64,000 nucleotides of DNA from Streptomyces xanthophaeus (GTDB taxonomy: Bacteria > Actinomycetota > Actinomycetes > Streptomycetales > Streptomycetaceae): positions 682,001 to 746,000 of the forward strand of contig NZ_CP076543.1 in the NCBI RefSeq assembly GCF_030440515.1, read 5' to 3'. How positions within the stretch are numbered: the first letter of the stretch is position 1; each line of letters starts with the position of its first letter. Positions 45,515 through 54,019 of the stretch are shown one piece after another. The notes below the pieces were generated by a model. It did no database searches and was not told where the DNA came from. It worked only from the letters and a program-made list of their open reading frames with translations. The position numbers and the translations under genes are program-made.

Positions 45515-46693
45515 ATGAGCACCGAACAGGGCTGGATCACCACACCCGTCACCGCGGACATGCTGCGCGGGCACCTCGACGTGGAGAGGACCGCGCACGG
45601 TCTGCTGCCGCACCGGCTGCCGGCCCGGGCACGGCTGCAGATCCCCGACGACCGGCTGGCCGTGGCCGAGGCCCAGCCCTCCGGCGTACGGCTGGCGTTC
45701 CGCACCCGGGCCACGGTCGTCGAACTCGACACGCTGCCCACCAAGCGGGTCTACCAGGGCTTCCCGCCCCCGGCGGACGGCGTCTACGACCTGCTCGTCG
45801 ACGGCCGTCCCACCGCCCAGGCCACGGTGGCCGGCGGCAACGTCCGTACGGTCACCGACCTGGTCCGCCAGACCTCGGAGCTGACGGAAGGGCCTGCGGG
45901 CACCGCCCGGTTCACCGGTCTCCCGGCCGGTGACAAGGACATCGAGATCTGGCTCCCGCACACGGAGATCACCGAGCTGATCGCCCTGCGCACCGACTCA
46001 CCCGTCGAACCGGCACGCAGCAGCGGGCGCAGGGTGTGGCTGCACCACGGCAGTTCCATCAGCCACGGCTCGAACGCCGCCCACCCGAGCGCCACCTGGC
46101 CCGCCCTGGCCGCCGCCCGGGGCGGAGTGGAGCTGGTCAACCTGGGGTTCGGGGGCAGCGCGATGCTGGACCCGTTCACCGCCCGTGCGATGCGGGACAC
46201 CCCCGCGGACCTGATCAGCCTCAAGATCGGCATCAACGTCGTCAACGGCGACACGATGCGCCTGCGCGCCTTCACCCCCGCCGTCCACGGCTTCCTCGAC
46301 ACCATCCGCGAGGGTCGTCCGACGACACCCCTGCTCGTGGTCTCCCCCATCCTGTGCCCGGTCCAGGAGGACACCCCCGGCCCTCTCGCGCCGGACTTCG
46401 ACGGCGGGACCCTGCGGTTCAAGGCCACGGGCGATCCGGCCGAACGCGCTGCCGGGCGACTCACCCTCACCGTCATCCGCGACGCACTCGCCGCGATCGT
46501 GGAACAGCGGGCGGCCGACGACCCGAACCTCCACCACCTCGACGGACGCGACCTGTACGGCGAGAGCGACCACGCCGAATTCCCGCTGCCGGACGCGGTC
46601 CACCCCTGCCCCGAAGGACACCGCCGCATCGCCGAGAACTTCGCCCGGCTGGCGTTCGCGGGCGACGGCCCCTTCGCCACCAGGACCGGCTGA
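45515..46693 (+). CDS. SGNH/GDSL-type hydrolase
   Basis: A 392-residue protein. The N-terminal 165 residues form a beta-rich domain. The SGNH domain follows: HHGSSISHGSN holds the nucleophile Ser, GFGGSAM the Gly, KIGINVVNG the Asn, and DAVHPCPEGHRRI the Asp-His pair. It should hydrolyse esters, possibly acetyl groups on sugars. No signal peptide is seen. Confidence 0.83.
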   Translation: MSTEQGWITTPVTADMLRGHLDVERTAHGLLPHRLPARARLQIPDDRLAVAEAQPSGVRLAFRTRATVVELDTLPTKRVYQGFPPPADGVYDLLVDGRPTAQATVAGGNVRTVTDLVRQTSELTEGPAGTARFTGLPAGDKDIEIWLPHTEITELIALRTDSPVEPARSSGRRVWLHHGSSISHGSNAAHPSATWPALAAARGGVELVNLGFGGSAMLDPFTARAMRDTPADLISLKIGINVVNGDTMRLRAFTPAVHGFLDTIREGRPTTPLLVVSPILCPVQEDTPGPLAPDFDGGTLRFKATGDPAERAAGRLTLTVIRDALAAIVEQRAADDPNLHHLDGRDLYGESDHAEFPLPDAVHPCPEGHRRIAENFARLAFAGDGPFATRTG

Positions 46694-46759
46694 GCCCCAC
46701 GGGCCGGAGCGGAACCGACGGTCGGGTGTACGCCCGGGCACGGACTCCGGTGGGGCGGA

Positions 46760-47830
46760 TCACCAGCGCATGCGGACGTCCTCGGCCCATCCCAGCAGCC
46801 GGTCCACCACGATCCGCTCGCCGTCGTCCGTGCGGATCGAGCCCGTGTAGTGGCCGAAGCACTGGTCCGTGCGGTTGGCGAGGAGACCGATGTCGGTGCG
46901 GGCGGACCGGTTGTGGAACGGGGTGAACACCAGGTCCACCAGGTCCACCAGGTCCGATCCGGGGCTGCGGATCGACCACGGCGCCAGCGGGTCGCCGCGG
47001 GACCAGTGCCACTCCAGCTCTTGGCCGATCTTGCTGATCCGGCCGTCCACGCACACCGCGTTCTCCGTCGCTCCGGTGCCGCGCGTCCAGCGGCCGCCGA
47101 ACTGCAGCCCGACGGTGCGGCCGTCCGTACGCCCGGAGGCGGCGCCCCAGTTCCACGCCACCGAACGGGGCCACCGGCCACGCCCGTGGTCGAGGGTGCC
47201 CCAGGCGTCGGCGCCGAAAGCCAGTGTGTCGCCGCCGATGCGCACCGTACCGGAGGCGGGCCGGGCCGTGTGCTTGGAGGTGTACTGGAAGCGGCGTTCG
47301 TCCCAGGGCACCACCACGGAGAGGGTCTCGTGCCCGGCGGGCATCTCGACGAGGAGGTCCACCTCCACCGAATGGCCCTGCGGGCTCAGACAGCGCGCCC
47401 GCAGGCGGGTACCGGATCCCTCGCCGTGGATCTCGATCCGTACCCGGCCCCCGACCGGCCGCGGCGGTCCGACCACGAGCGAAGGAGATCCCGGATCGGG
47501 AGCTCCGGCGATGGTGTCGGGGAGACGGACGCCGAATCCGCCGGGCACGATCGCGGTGCGCTCGAACTCCCTTGCAGCCGCACCGGCCGAACCGTATTCC
47601 AGGACGTAGACCGAGTTCAGGGCCAGGTAGTCGAGGTCGCTCACCGTCAGGGCCACCAGATGCGTGGGCGTGGTCACGCACCAGTACTCCCAGCGCTTCG
47701 TCCGCCCCCAGCCGGGGATCCGGCAGCGGTGCAGCGGCCGGCGCGACCAGCCGATCGCGGCCGGCGCGATCCTCCCGTCGGTACGGCACAGGTCGACGGG
47801 CGCGACGATCTCACGTTCGTGCGTGGACAT
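46760..47830 (-). CDS. DUF2804 family protein
   Basis: A 356-residue soluble protein with the DUF2804 pattern. Long beta segments such as KRWEYWCVTTPTHLVALTV, WGTLDHGRGRWPRSVAWNWG and GLQFGGRWTRGTGATENAV are characteristic. The fold is probably a beta sandwich related to lipocalin or carotenoid-type proteins, and its biochemical role is unknown. ATG 47830. Not obviously coupled to neighbours. Confidence 0.78.
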   Translation of the reverse strand: MSTHEREIVAPVDLCRTDGRIAPAAIGWSRRPLHRCRIPGWGRTKRWEYWCVTTPTHLVALTVSDLDYLALNSVYVLEYGSAGAAAREFERTAIVPGGFGVRLPDTIAGAPDPGSPSLVVGPPRPVGGRVRIEIHGEGSGTRLRARCLSPQGHSVEVDLLVEMPAGHETLSVVVPWDERRFQYTSKHTARPASGTVRIGGDTLAFGADAWGTLDHGRGRWPRSVAWNWGAASGRTDGRTVGLQFGGRWTRGTGATENAVCVDGRISKIGQELEWHWSRGDPLAPWSIRSPGSDLVDLVDLVFTPFHNRSARTDIGLLANRTDQCFGHYTGSIRTDDGERIVVDRLLGWAEDVRMRW

Positions 47831-47954
47831 GGCCGGACCCTACCGGCCATCGGCACACCGGAACGGGCGGTCGCGAGAACTCCTGTGCGAAGCCCTGCGC
47901 GAACCCCTGCGCGAGCCGCGCCCTCGACCGGGGCGCGGGCCAAGCGCGGGCGGC

Positions 47955-48860
47955 TCAGGGCAGCAGGACGGCCTTGCCGCGGTTGCGGTGGGCTTCCAGG
48001 TCGGTGTGGGCCTGGGCGGCCTCGGCCAGCGGATAGGTGCGCCAGACCGGCACCGAGACCTTCCCCTCGGCGGCCAGCCTTACCAGCTCCGGCAGAAAGT
48101 CCCCGGTCCGGTCCGTGCTGCCGGCGCTGAAGACCACGCCGTGCTCCGCCGCCGACATGTCGGCGATGGTGACGACACGGGTGCTGTCGCCGGTCAGCGC
48201 GACCGATTCGGCCAGCACACCCGCACCGGAGGTGTCGAAGACGAAGTCCACCCCCTGGGGAGCGGCGGCCCGCACCCGCTCCGGCCAGCCGTCGCCGTAG
48301 CGGACCACCGCGGCTCCCAGTGCCCTCACCCGTTCGAGGTCGCGCTCGCCGGCCGTTCCCAGGACCGTGATGCCCCGGGCGACGGCCAACTGTGCCGCGG
48401 CCGTGCCCACACTGCCGGCGGCGCCGTGGACGAGCAGGGTCTGCCCGGTTCGCACGCCCAGCTCCTCCAGGACACGGAACGCGGTCTGACCGACCGTGAC
48501 CAGCGAGGCCGCGGCCTCCCAGGACAGGGCTCCGGGCTTGGCCACCGGCCGGTCGAGCAGCGCGTACTCGCTGTAGCTGCCGCCGGCGGCGACGCCGAGG
48601 ACCTCGTCCCCCGCGGCCGCGTCGGCTCCCTCACCCACGGCATCGACCACGCCGGCCGCGTCCAGACCGAGGACCACGGGGAACCGGGCCGGGACGGCGC
48701 CGGCCATCAGGCCGGAGCGGAGCTTCATGTCGAAGGGGTTCACGGAGGCGGCCCGCACCCGGATCCGGACCTGGCCCGGACCGGGCTCCGGCGGGGTGAC
48801 GTCGGACAGGCGCAGCACCTCGGGCGCGCCGTACTCGGAGAAGGTGATCGCTCTGGACAT
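47955..48860 (-). CDS. MDR-type NADP-dependent quinone oxidoreductase
   Basis: A 301-residue reductase. It begins MSRAITFSEYGAPEVLRLSD, has the nucleotide motif VHGAAGSVGTAAAQLAV and ends AHTDLEAHRNRGKAVLLP. Zinc cysteines are absent. ATG 48860 is chosen; an upstream frame extends to 48953 but has no family similarity. Not coupled to the ATP-grasp operon, which ends 138 nt upstream. Confidence 0.85.
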   Translation of the reverse strand: MSRAITFSEYGAPEVLRLSDVTPPEPGPGQVRIRVRAASVNPFDMKLRSGLMAGAVPARFPVVLGLDAAGVVDAVGEGADAAAGDEVLGVAAGGSYSEYALLDRPVAKPGALSWEAAASLVTVGQTAFRVLEELGVRTGQTLLVHGAAGSVGTAAAQLAVARGITVLGTAGERDLERVRALGAAVVRYGDGWPERVRAAAPQGVDFVFDTSGAGVLAESVALTGDSTRVVTIADMSAAEHGVVFSAGSTDRTGDFLPELVRLAAEGKVSVPVWRTYPLAEAAQAHTDLEAHRNRGKAVLLP

Positions 48861-48998
48861 CAGGAACTCCCGGAGGGAAGGCGGGCGTACGGGCGCGGCC
48901 GCCGCCTCGTGGCTCGGCCGGTGAGGGCGGGCACCCGCCCTCGGCGCACCCACAGCATTCCGTGCTTCTCCGCGAGCACCGGTGCGCCGCGCGGAAGA

Positions 48999-50009
48999 TC
49001 AGGACGGTGGGTCGGCCAGGGCGTACAGGCCGGACACCCCGGCCCCGCGGCGGCGCTTGGCCTCGATGGCCTTCATGCCCGCGTGCAGGGCGGTCGTGCC
49101 GTGGGCGTAGGCGTCCTCGACGGGCAGGTAGTACATGAGGTTGAAGTACAGGTGGGGCGCCGGGTGGTGGCGGTCGAGGGCGACCGCGCGGATCCACGTC
49201 GTGGTGCCGTAGTGGTAGAAGAGGCAGAAGCCGATCATCCGGGGTCCGTCGTAGGCGGCCACCACGCGCGCTTCGCCGCCCATCGCCGTGGCCTGCCGTT
49301 TCAGCAGACCCTTCATCGCGTCGAGGCCGTCCCGGTCGTGCCCGTGGTCCTGCTGGTGTCCGGCGAGCAGCGCTGCGGCGTCCTCCCAGCAGTCGGCGAG
49401 TCCCTGTCGGCGTACGTCGAGGCCGGTGGCCGCGGCGAAGTCGCGGCGTTCACGTCGGATGCCGGCGCGGCGCTGTGCGGGCAGGGAGGAGATGTAGTCG
49501 TCGATGCACGCGCCGGGGAGCGGGATGAGGGCGTCGTCCTCCAGGTGGAGGGCGGGTGCCGGGTAGAGGGGGGCGAGCCGGGTGGCGGCCTCGGTGGTGA
49601 GGTAGGGCCACCAGTGCGTCGTGCCGTGGTGGCCGGCGAAGCGGCGTACGGCGTCCCGGAGGAGGGTGAGGCAGGCGTCCCGGCGGCCGGGGCCGAGGCC
49701 GGGGGCGGTGAGCGGGGTGTTGTGGTAGCCGCGCCGGGCGCCGGCGATCACGCGGGGCCGCAGGTGCGGGGGCAGTACGGTCTCGGGCTGGTAGCTGTCG
49801 TTCGGTTCGTCCCGCACCAGGTAGAGGGGGGTGGCCGCGAGCAGGGTGCCGTCCGGTTCCCGTACGAGCGCGTACGCACAGGTGGCGGTGGGGTCTTCCT
49901 CCTCACCGGCGAGCCACCGGTGGGAGAGGTAGAGGCCGGCCGACCGGGCGAGGTGCTCCCACTCTGCGGCGGGGACCGCATGGACGGACTCGACGATGCT
50001 CGTGATCAA
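48999..50009 (-). CDS. FemAB/GNAT-like acyl- or aminoacyltransferase
   Basis: A 336-residue protein of the peptidoglycan-recognition/FemAB-like GNAT type. The C-terminal half has the GNAT core (ARVVAAYDGPRMIGFCLFYH, then YFNLMYYLPVEDAYAHG). An RRAGIRRERRDFA helix precedes it. The start is TTG 50009 overlapping the MFS stop as TTGA, with GGAGGAA at a good distance, so it is strongly coupled. FemAB relatives add amino acids from aminoacyl-tRNA; here it may extend or cap a small product. It ends the four-gene operon. Confidence 0.75.
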   Translation of the reverse strand: MITSIVESVHAVPAAEWEHLARSAGLYLSHRWLAGEEEDPTATCAYALVREPDGTLLAATPLYLVRDEPNDSYQPETVLPPHLRPRVIAGARRGYHNTPLTAPGLGPGRRDACLTLLRDAVRRFAGHHGTTHWWPYLTTEAATRLAPLYPAPALHLEDDALIPLPGACIDDYISSLPAQRRAGIRRERRDFAAATGLDVRRQGLADCWEDAAALLAGHQQDHGHDRDGLDAMKGLLKRQATAMGGEARVVAAYDGPRMIGFCLFYHYGTTTWIRAVALDRHHPAPHLYFNLMYYLPVEDAYAHGTTALHAGMKAIEAKRRRGAGVSGLYALADPPS

Positions 50010-51286
50010 CGGGGATTCCTCCGGCGGTGGCGGTTGGGGGCCTTGAGGGCGGGCGCGGCGAGTACGGCGATCAGGCAGGCGGCTGCTTCGACGGCCCAGG
50101 GCAGGAGCGGGCCGGCCTCCAGCAGCAGGGTGAACAGGGCGGGAGCGGCGACCATGCCGACGGCCCACGAGAACTGGTACAGGCCCTGCGTGAAGCCGCC
50201 GGCCGCCTGGGGGGTGAGGCTCACGGACAGTTCGCTCAGTGCCGGGCCGAGGAGGATCTCCGCCACGCTGAACAGGACGATCGCCACGATGAGGGCCGCC
50301 CAGGCGGCGGAGGCGGCACCGGGCGGCGAGGGCAGGGCGGGCAGGGCGGGCAGGGCGGGCAGGGCGAACGCCCACATCCCGGCGGCCATGATCAGGTATC
50401 CGGCGGTCACGGCGTGGCGGGGCACCTTGGGCGCCAGGTGCGCGGTGACGACCGTCGAACAAGCGGATACGAGGGCGGTGTTGACGACGAACAGCAGGCT
50501 CGCCGCCGAGGCGGGGAACCCCAGGGCACGGGTGGTGTAGACGGCGACGAGGACGGCGAGGACGGCCTGCGCGAGGACGTAGGGGAGGTTGACGGCCACG
50601 AGCAGCAGGTAGCGGCGGGTGTGGTCGGCCCGGGTCACGAGGGCACCCGGCGGCGTCCCGTCCGGTTCCGGTGGGGTGGTGGTGAGGGCGGCGAAGCAGG
50701 CGGCGGCCAGGAGGTAGGTGGCGGCGTCGACCGCGATCATCCAGCGCAGCGAGCCGTTCCCGAACACGGTCAGGGCGCCTGCCGCGGCGGCGGACCCGGC
50801 GGCGAGCCCGACGTTGCGCAGCGAGCCGGTGAAGGCGAACCAGGAGCGGCGTTCGTCGGCCCGGGTGACGTGCGTGATCAGGGTGCGCTGCGCGGTGAAG
50901 TACATGTTGATGCCTGCCTGTACGAGGAGGTACACGCCGGCGACGTGCGACGGCTCGCGGGCGAGCAGGAACAGGGCGAACCCTGCGGCGGAGAGGATGT
51001 TCGCCCACACCACGACGCGTTTCGGTCCGACGCGGTCCATGAGGCGTCCGGCGAGGAACGTGACGGGCAGGGCGAGGGCCTGGCCCACCGTCATGGCCGC
51101 GCCCACCCGTGCCAGGGACAGGCCCTGGACGTCGGTGAAGTACAGCAGTCCCAGCGGCAGGAGCATGCCGTTGCCGACGGAGTCGATCAGGTTGCCGGTG
51201 ATGAAGAGGCCGTGCCCGCGCAGTCCGGGCAGGCCGAGACGGTCCGCCGCGGTGCGCGGGCGGCGGGTGTCGGTGGCCGCGCTCAC
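50006..51286 (-). CDS. MFS exporter
   Basis: A 426-residue MFS transporter with 12 predicted helices. The loop 2-3 signature appears as LAGRLMDRVGPKRVVVW. It lies between the ATP-grasp ligases and the FemAB-like gene and is coupled to both by 4-nt overlaps (GTGA at 51283-51286, TTGA at 50006-50009), so it probably exports the product. A 9-bp repeat (50331-50366) encodes an Ala-Leu-Pro run in a loop. Confidence 0.85.
   Translation of the reverse strand: MSAATDTRRPRTAADRLGLPGLRGHGLFITGNLIDSVGNGMLLPLGLLYFTDVQGLSLARVGAAMTVGQALALPVTFLAGRLMDRVGPKRVVVWANILSAAGFALFLLAREPSHVAGVYLLVQAGINMYFTAQRTLITHVTRADERRSWFAFTGSLRNVGLAAGSAAAAGALTVFGNGSLRWMIAVDAATYLLAAACFAALTTTPPEPDGTPPGALVTRADHTRRYLLLVAVNLPYVLAQAVLAVLVAVYTTRALGFPASAASLLFVVNTALVSACSTVVTAHLAPKVPRHAVTAGYLIMAAGMWAFALPALPALPALPSPPGAASAAWAALIVAIVLFSVAEILLGPALSELSVSLTPQAAGGFTQGLYQFSWAVGMVAAPALFTLLLEAGPLLPWAVEAAACLIAVLAAPALKAPNRHRRRNPR
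50331..50366. repeat. Four 9-bp tandem repeats inside the MFS gene
   Basis: GGCAGGGCG occurs four times in a row and encodes repeated Ala-Leu-Pro on the minus strand, in a loop between helices. Copy number may vary between strains without a frameshift. Confidence 0.7.
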
Positions 51287-52542
51287 CGGTTCAGGAGGGA
51301 GCTGATCTTGCCCAGGACCCCGGCCGCGGGGAAGCCGGTCGCCTCGTGCAGCTCCGTCAGGGCCTTCACGGTCCGGTCCTCCCCACCCTCGGCGAGGGTG
51401 ATCACCACGATGTCCCCGTGGGAGGCGCCGTCGATGACGAGCTCGTGCGCGGTGACCACCCGGACGCGCCGGCGGAGCTCGGTCAGCACCGCCGGCGGGA
51501 TGCCGCCGGCGAGGAATTCGATCGCCCAGCCGACCCGTCGGGCCGCGCCGCCCGTGAAGGGGAGGCCGCGGGCCAGGCGGGCGAGGGAGGTGAAGGTGTT
51601 GGTGCCGGACGCGGCGCAGGAGAGGGTGGTGGCCCCGCCGATGCGCGGGTTGATCTCCAGGATCACGAACCGGCCGCCGGTGTAGATCATGTCGACGTTC
51701 ACCGATCCGTGCACTCCCAGGCCCCGGCAGAGGTCGACCAGGGTGCGGGCCACTTCGGCGAACGCGGCGTCGGCCTCCTCACGGGGGCCGCACCAGCGCA
51801 GGTCCGCGAAGGTGAACACCGGCTCCGCCCCGGCGCGTCCGGTCCAGCACAGGGGAAGGACCTGGTAGGCGCCGGGGCGCCCCACGATGTCCACGCTGCA
51901 CAGGTCGCCTTCGACGACCTGTTCCACCACCGCGGACGCCCTCCCCGACACCGCGGTGCCGGGTGCGAGGTAGGCATCGAGGTCGGCGGGTGAGCGCAGG
52001 GTGCGGATGCCCATGCTGGTCGAGTCCCATACGGGCTTCGACATCAGCGGATAGCCGATCCGTTCGGCCTGCACGCGCAGCGCGTCCCGGTAGCCGGGCA
52101 CCGCGAGACCCCGGCCCGCCAGCAGATCGGAGTCGACACGGAACCCGTCGGGCACCGGCAGCCCGGCCCGCTCGCAGAGCCGCTTGGTCTCCCACTTGTC
52201 CACGAGCAGCATCGTCGCGGCGAGCGGAGTCATGACCGTCGGGATGCCCACGGTGTCCAGGAAGGCCTTGGCCGCGGCGTCGCGCAGCGCGTTCTCGCAC
52301 GGCAGCGAGATCGACACCGCCGCGTCCGCCCCCCAGGCGGCGACCGCGTCCGCGAGCTCCCGTGGCGTGACGCCCCGGTCGAGGCGTTCCCGGTAGCCGG
52401 GGAAGTCCTCGTCACCGGCGGTGCCGCTGGTGTGGAACAGTCCGGCCTCGATCCCGTCCGCCGCGAGCCCGCGTACGGCCTGCTGGACGTAGGGGTCGGC
52501 GCGCCGGATGCCCACCGACCGTAAGAACGCGATCTTCCGCAC
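51283..52542 (-). CDS. ATP-grasp ligase 1
   Basis: A 419-residue ATP-grasp enzyme. The N-terminal pre-ATP-grasp domain begins RKIAFLRSVGIRRADPYV. The ATP-grasp core includes the MSKPVWDSTSMGIR nucleotide loop and ILEINPRIGGATTLS with the metal-binding Glu and Asn. The C-terminal 60 residues form a small alpha/beta domain. It should activate a carboxylate as acyl phosphate and ligate an amine. Start GTG 52542 lies 5 nt after the stop of ligase 2. Its stop overlaps the MFS start. Confidence 0.85.
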   Translation of the reverse strand: MRKIAFLRSVGIRRADPYVQQAVRGLAADGIEAGLFHTSGTAGDEDFPGYRERLDRGVTPRELADAVAAWGADAAVSISLPCENALRDAAAKAFLDTVGIPTVMTPLAATMLLVDKWETKRLCERAGLPVPDGFRVDSDLLAGRGLAVPGYRDALRVQAERIGYPLMSKPVWDSTSMGIRTLRSPADLDAYLAPGTAVSGRASAVVEQVVEGDLCSVDIVGRPGAYQVLPLCWTGRAGAEPVFTFADLRWCGPREEADAAFAEVARTLVDLCRGLGVHGSVNVDMIYTGGRFVILEINPRIGGATTLSCAASGTNTFTSLARLARGLPFTGGAARRVGWAIEFLAGGIPPAVLTELRRRVRVVTAHELVIDGASHGDIVVITLAEGGEDRTVKALTELHEATGFPAAGVLGKISSLLNR

Positions 52543-52547
52543 CGGCT

Positions 52548-53801
52548 TCAGCCCACTTCCACTCGGGACCGGGCGGCCACCCGGTCGGCCAGCCCGCGCG
52601 CTCGCCCGGCCGTTTCCGCACGGGCCACCACGTGCCCGACCCGGCAGGCCGAATCCGCCGGGTCCGGCACCACCTCCCCGGGCCGCAGATGCACCTCGCC
52701 CCGCGTACCGGGCAGTTCCGGGATGACCACCTGTCGCACCACGCCGCCGCGCTCCGGCAGCAGGAACCGGATCGACGCCGCGTCCGTACGGGAGGGAACG
52801 GTGTCGGGCACCAGGCCGAGGACGGCCTGGAGTTGGGCCACGGCCTCGCTCACGCCCGTCGCGGCCTCGACGATCTCGCACAGGTTGTCCCCCGGCAGTC
52901 GGGCGCCGGTCTCGATCACGTACGGGGTCTCCGAGCCCGGCGGAATCTTCACCTCCGTGTGCGCGATCCCGTTGCGGACGCCGACGGCGAGCGCCGCCCG
53001 CGCGGCGATGTGCTGCACCTTCCTGATCAGCGGCGCGGGCAGGCCGGAGGGGCAGGTGTGGCCGGTCTCGATGCGGTACCGGCCCTCGGTGGTGTCCTTC
53101 GCGACGACGGGCAGGGGGTAGGCCACCCCGCCCGCGACCACCGTGTCGCAGGAGTACTCCCCCCCTGGGATGTACTCCTGCAGCAGGGCCCGCGTGTCGA
53201 GCTCCAGGCCGTGCGGTTCGGCGTGCGTGAACCGCTGGGCCGCGCCGACCGCGTCGGCGAGCCGGCCGGGACCGTCGACCACGGACACGCCCCACGAACC
53301 GCCCTGCTCCGCGGGCTTGACCACCAGCGGCCATCCGAGCGCGTGCTCCCGTGCCGCCCGGTACGCCCCGGCGGCGTCGTGCGCGACCGCCCAGCGGGGT
53401 GCGGGAATACCGGCGGCCGCGAACACCTCACCCATCTCGATCTTGTTCCTGGCCGCGCGCGCGAGTCGGGGATCGTTGCCGGGCAGGCCGGTCCGCTCGG
53501 CGAGCAGTGCGGCGAGCGGGGTGAACAGCTCGAAGCAGGCGGCGACACCGGTGACGGCGTGCTGCCGGCAGAAGGCGGCCATGTCGTCCAGGGCCTTCGG
53601 GGTGTCGGTCAGGTCCGTCGCGCACACCCCCGCGAGGCCGGCCCGCAGCCGGTCCGGGTACCCGTCGTGGATGTCCTCGCGGGTGGCCGCGTACAGGCGC
53701 ACTCCCAGCCGGCCGGCCGCCTCGACGAGGAACCGCCCGGCGTTCCCCATCGGCTCGATCACCAGCACTCCCGGCCCGCGCGGGCCCACCCCGGTTGTCA
53801 T
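52548..53801 (-). CDS. ATP-grasp ligase 2 (L-amino acid ligase-like)
   Basis: A 417-residue ATP-grasp enzyme. The nucleotide loop is VVKPAEQGGSWGVSVVD and the metal site VIETGARLPGDNLCEIVEA, a pattern seen in L-amino acid ligases that make dipeptides. A lid loop IPGGEYSCDTVVAGG is also visible. It is the first gene of the minus-strand operon, and the start ATG 53801 faces the radical SAM gene across 218 nt. It is clearly different from ligase 1, so the two probably act in sequence. Confidence 0.85.
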   Translation of the reverse strand: MTTGVGPRGPGVLVIEPMGNAGRFLVEAAGRLGVRLYAATREDIHDGYPDRLRAGLAGVCATDLTDTPKALDDMAAFCRQHAVTGVAACFELFTPLAALLAERTGLPGNDPRLARAARNKIEMGEVFAAAGIPAPRWAVAHDAAGAYRAAREHALGWPLVVKPAEQGGSWGVSVVDGPGRLADAVGAAQRFTHAEPHGLELDTRALLQEYIPGGEYSCDTVVAGGVAYPLPVVAKDTTEGRYRIETGHTCPSGLPAPLIRKVQHIAARAALAVGVRNGIAHTEVKIPPGSETPYVIETGARLPGDNLCEIVEAATGVSEAVAQLQAVLGLVPDTVPSRTDAASIRFLLPERGGVVRQVVIPELPGTRGEVHLRPGEVVPDPADSACRVGHVVARAETAGRARGLADRVAARSRVEVG

Positions 53802-54019
53802 TCCTCCAGCAAAGCCGGGAGGCGGGCTCGACGGCTATCGGCCTGACAGACGAAAAGAAGTCCCCCCGCAGCACGGGCCTTTGGAGCAACTGCCAACGAA
53901 CCGGCCAGTACACAGCGGGTATTTGGTGCGCCCACCCGATGGAACCGGACAAGTGTCCCGTGATCGGATCGCCAGGCCAGGAAAACCCGCGCCGGCACCC
54001 CGTACGGGAAGGCAACACC
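53802..54019. promoter_or_regulatory. Divergent promoter region of the ATP-grasp/radical SAM locus
   Basis: This 218-nt gap lies between the starts of the two divergent operons, so it should carry both promoters and any operator. It has AT-richer stretches near 53855-53870 and 53905-53925. No palindrome is strong enough to name. Confidence 0.5.
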
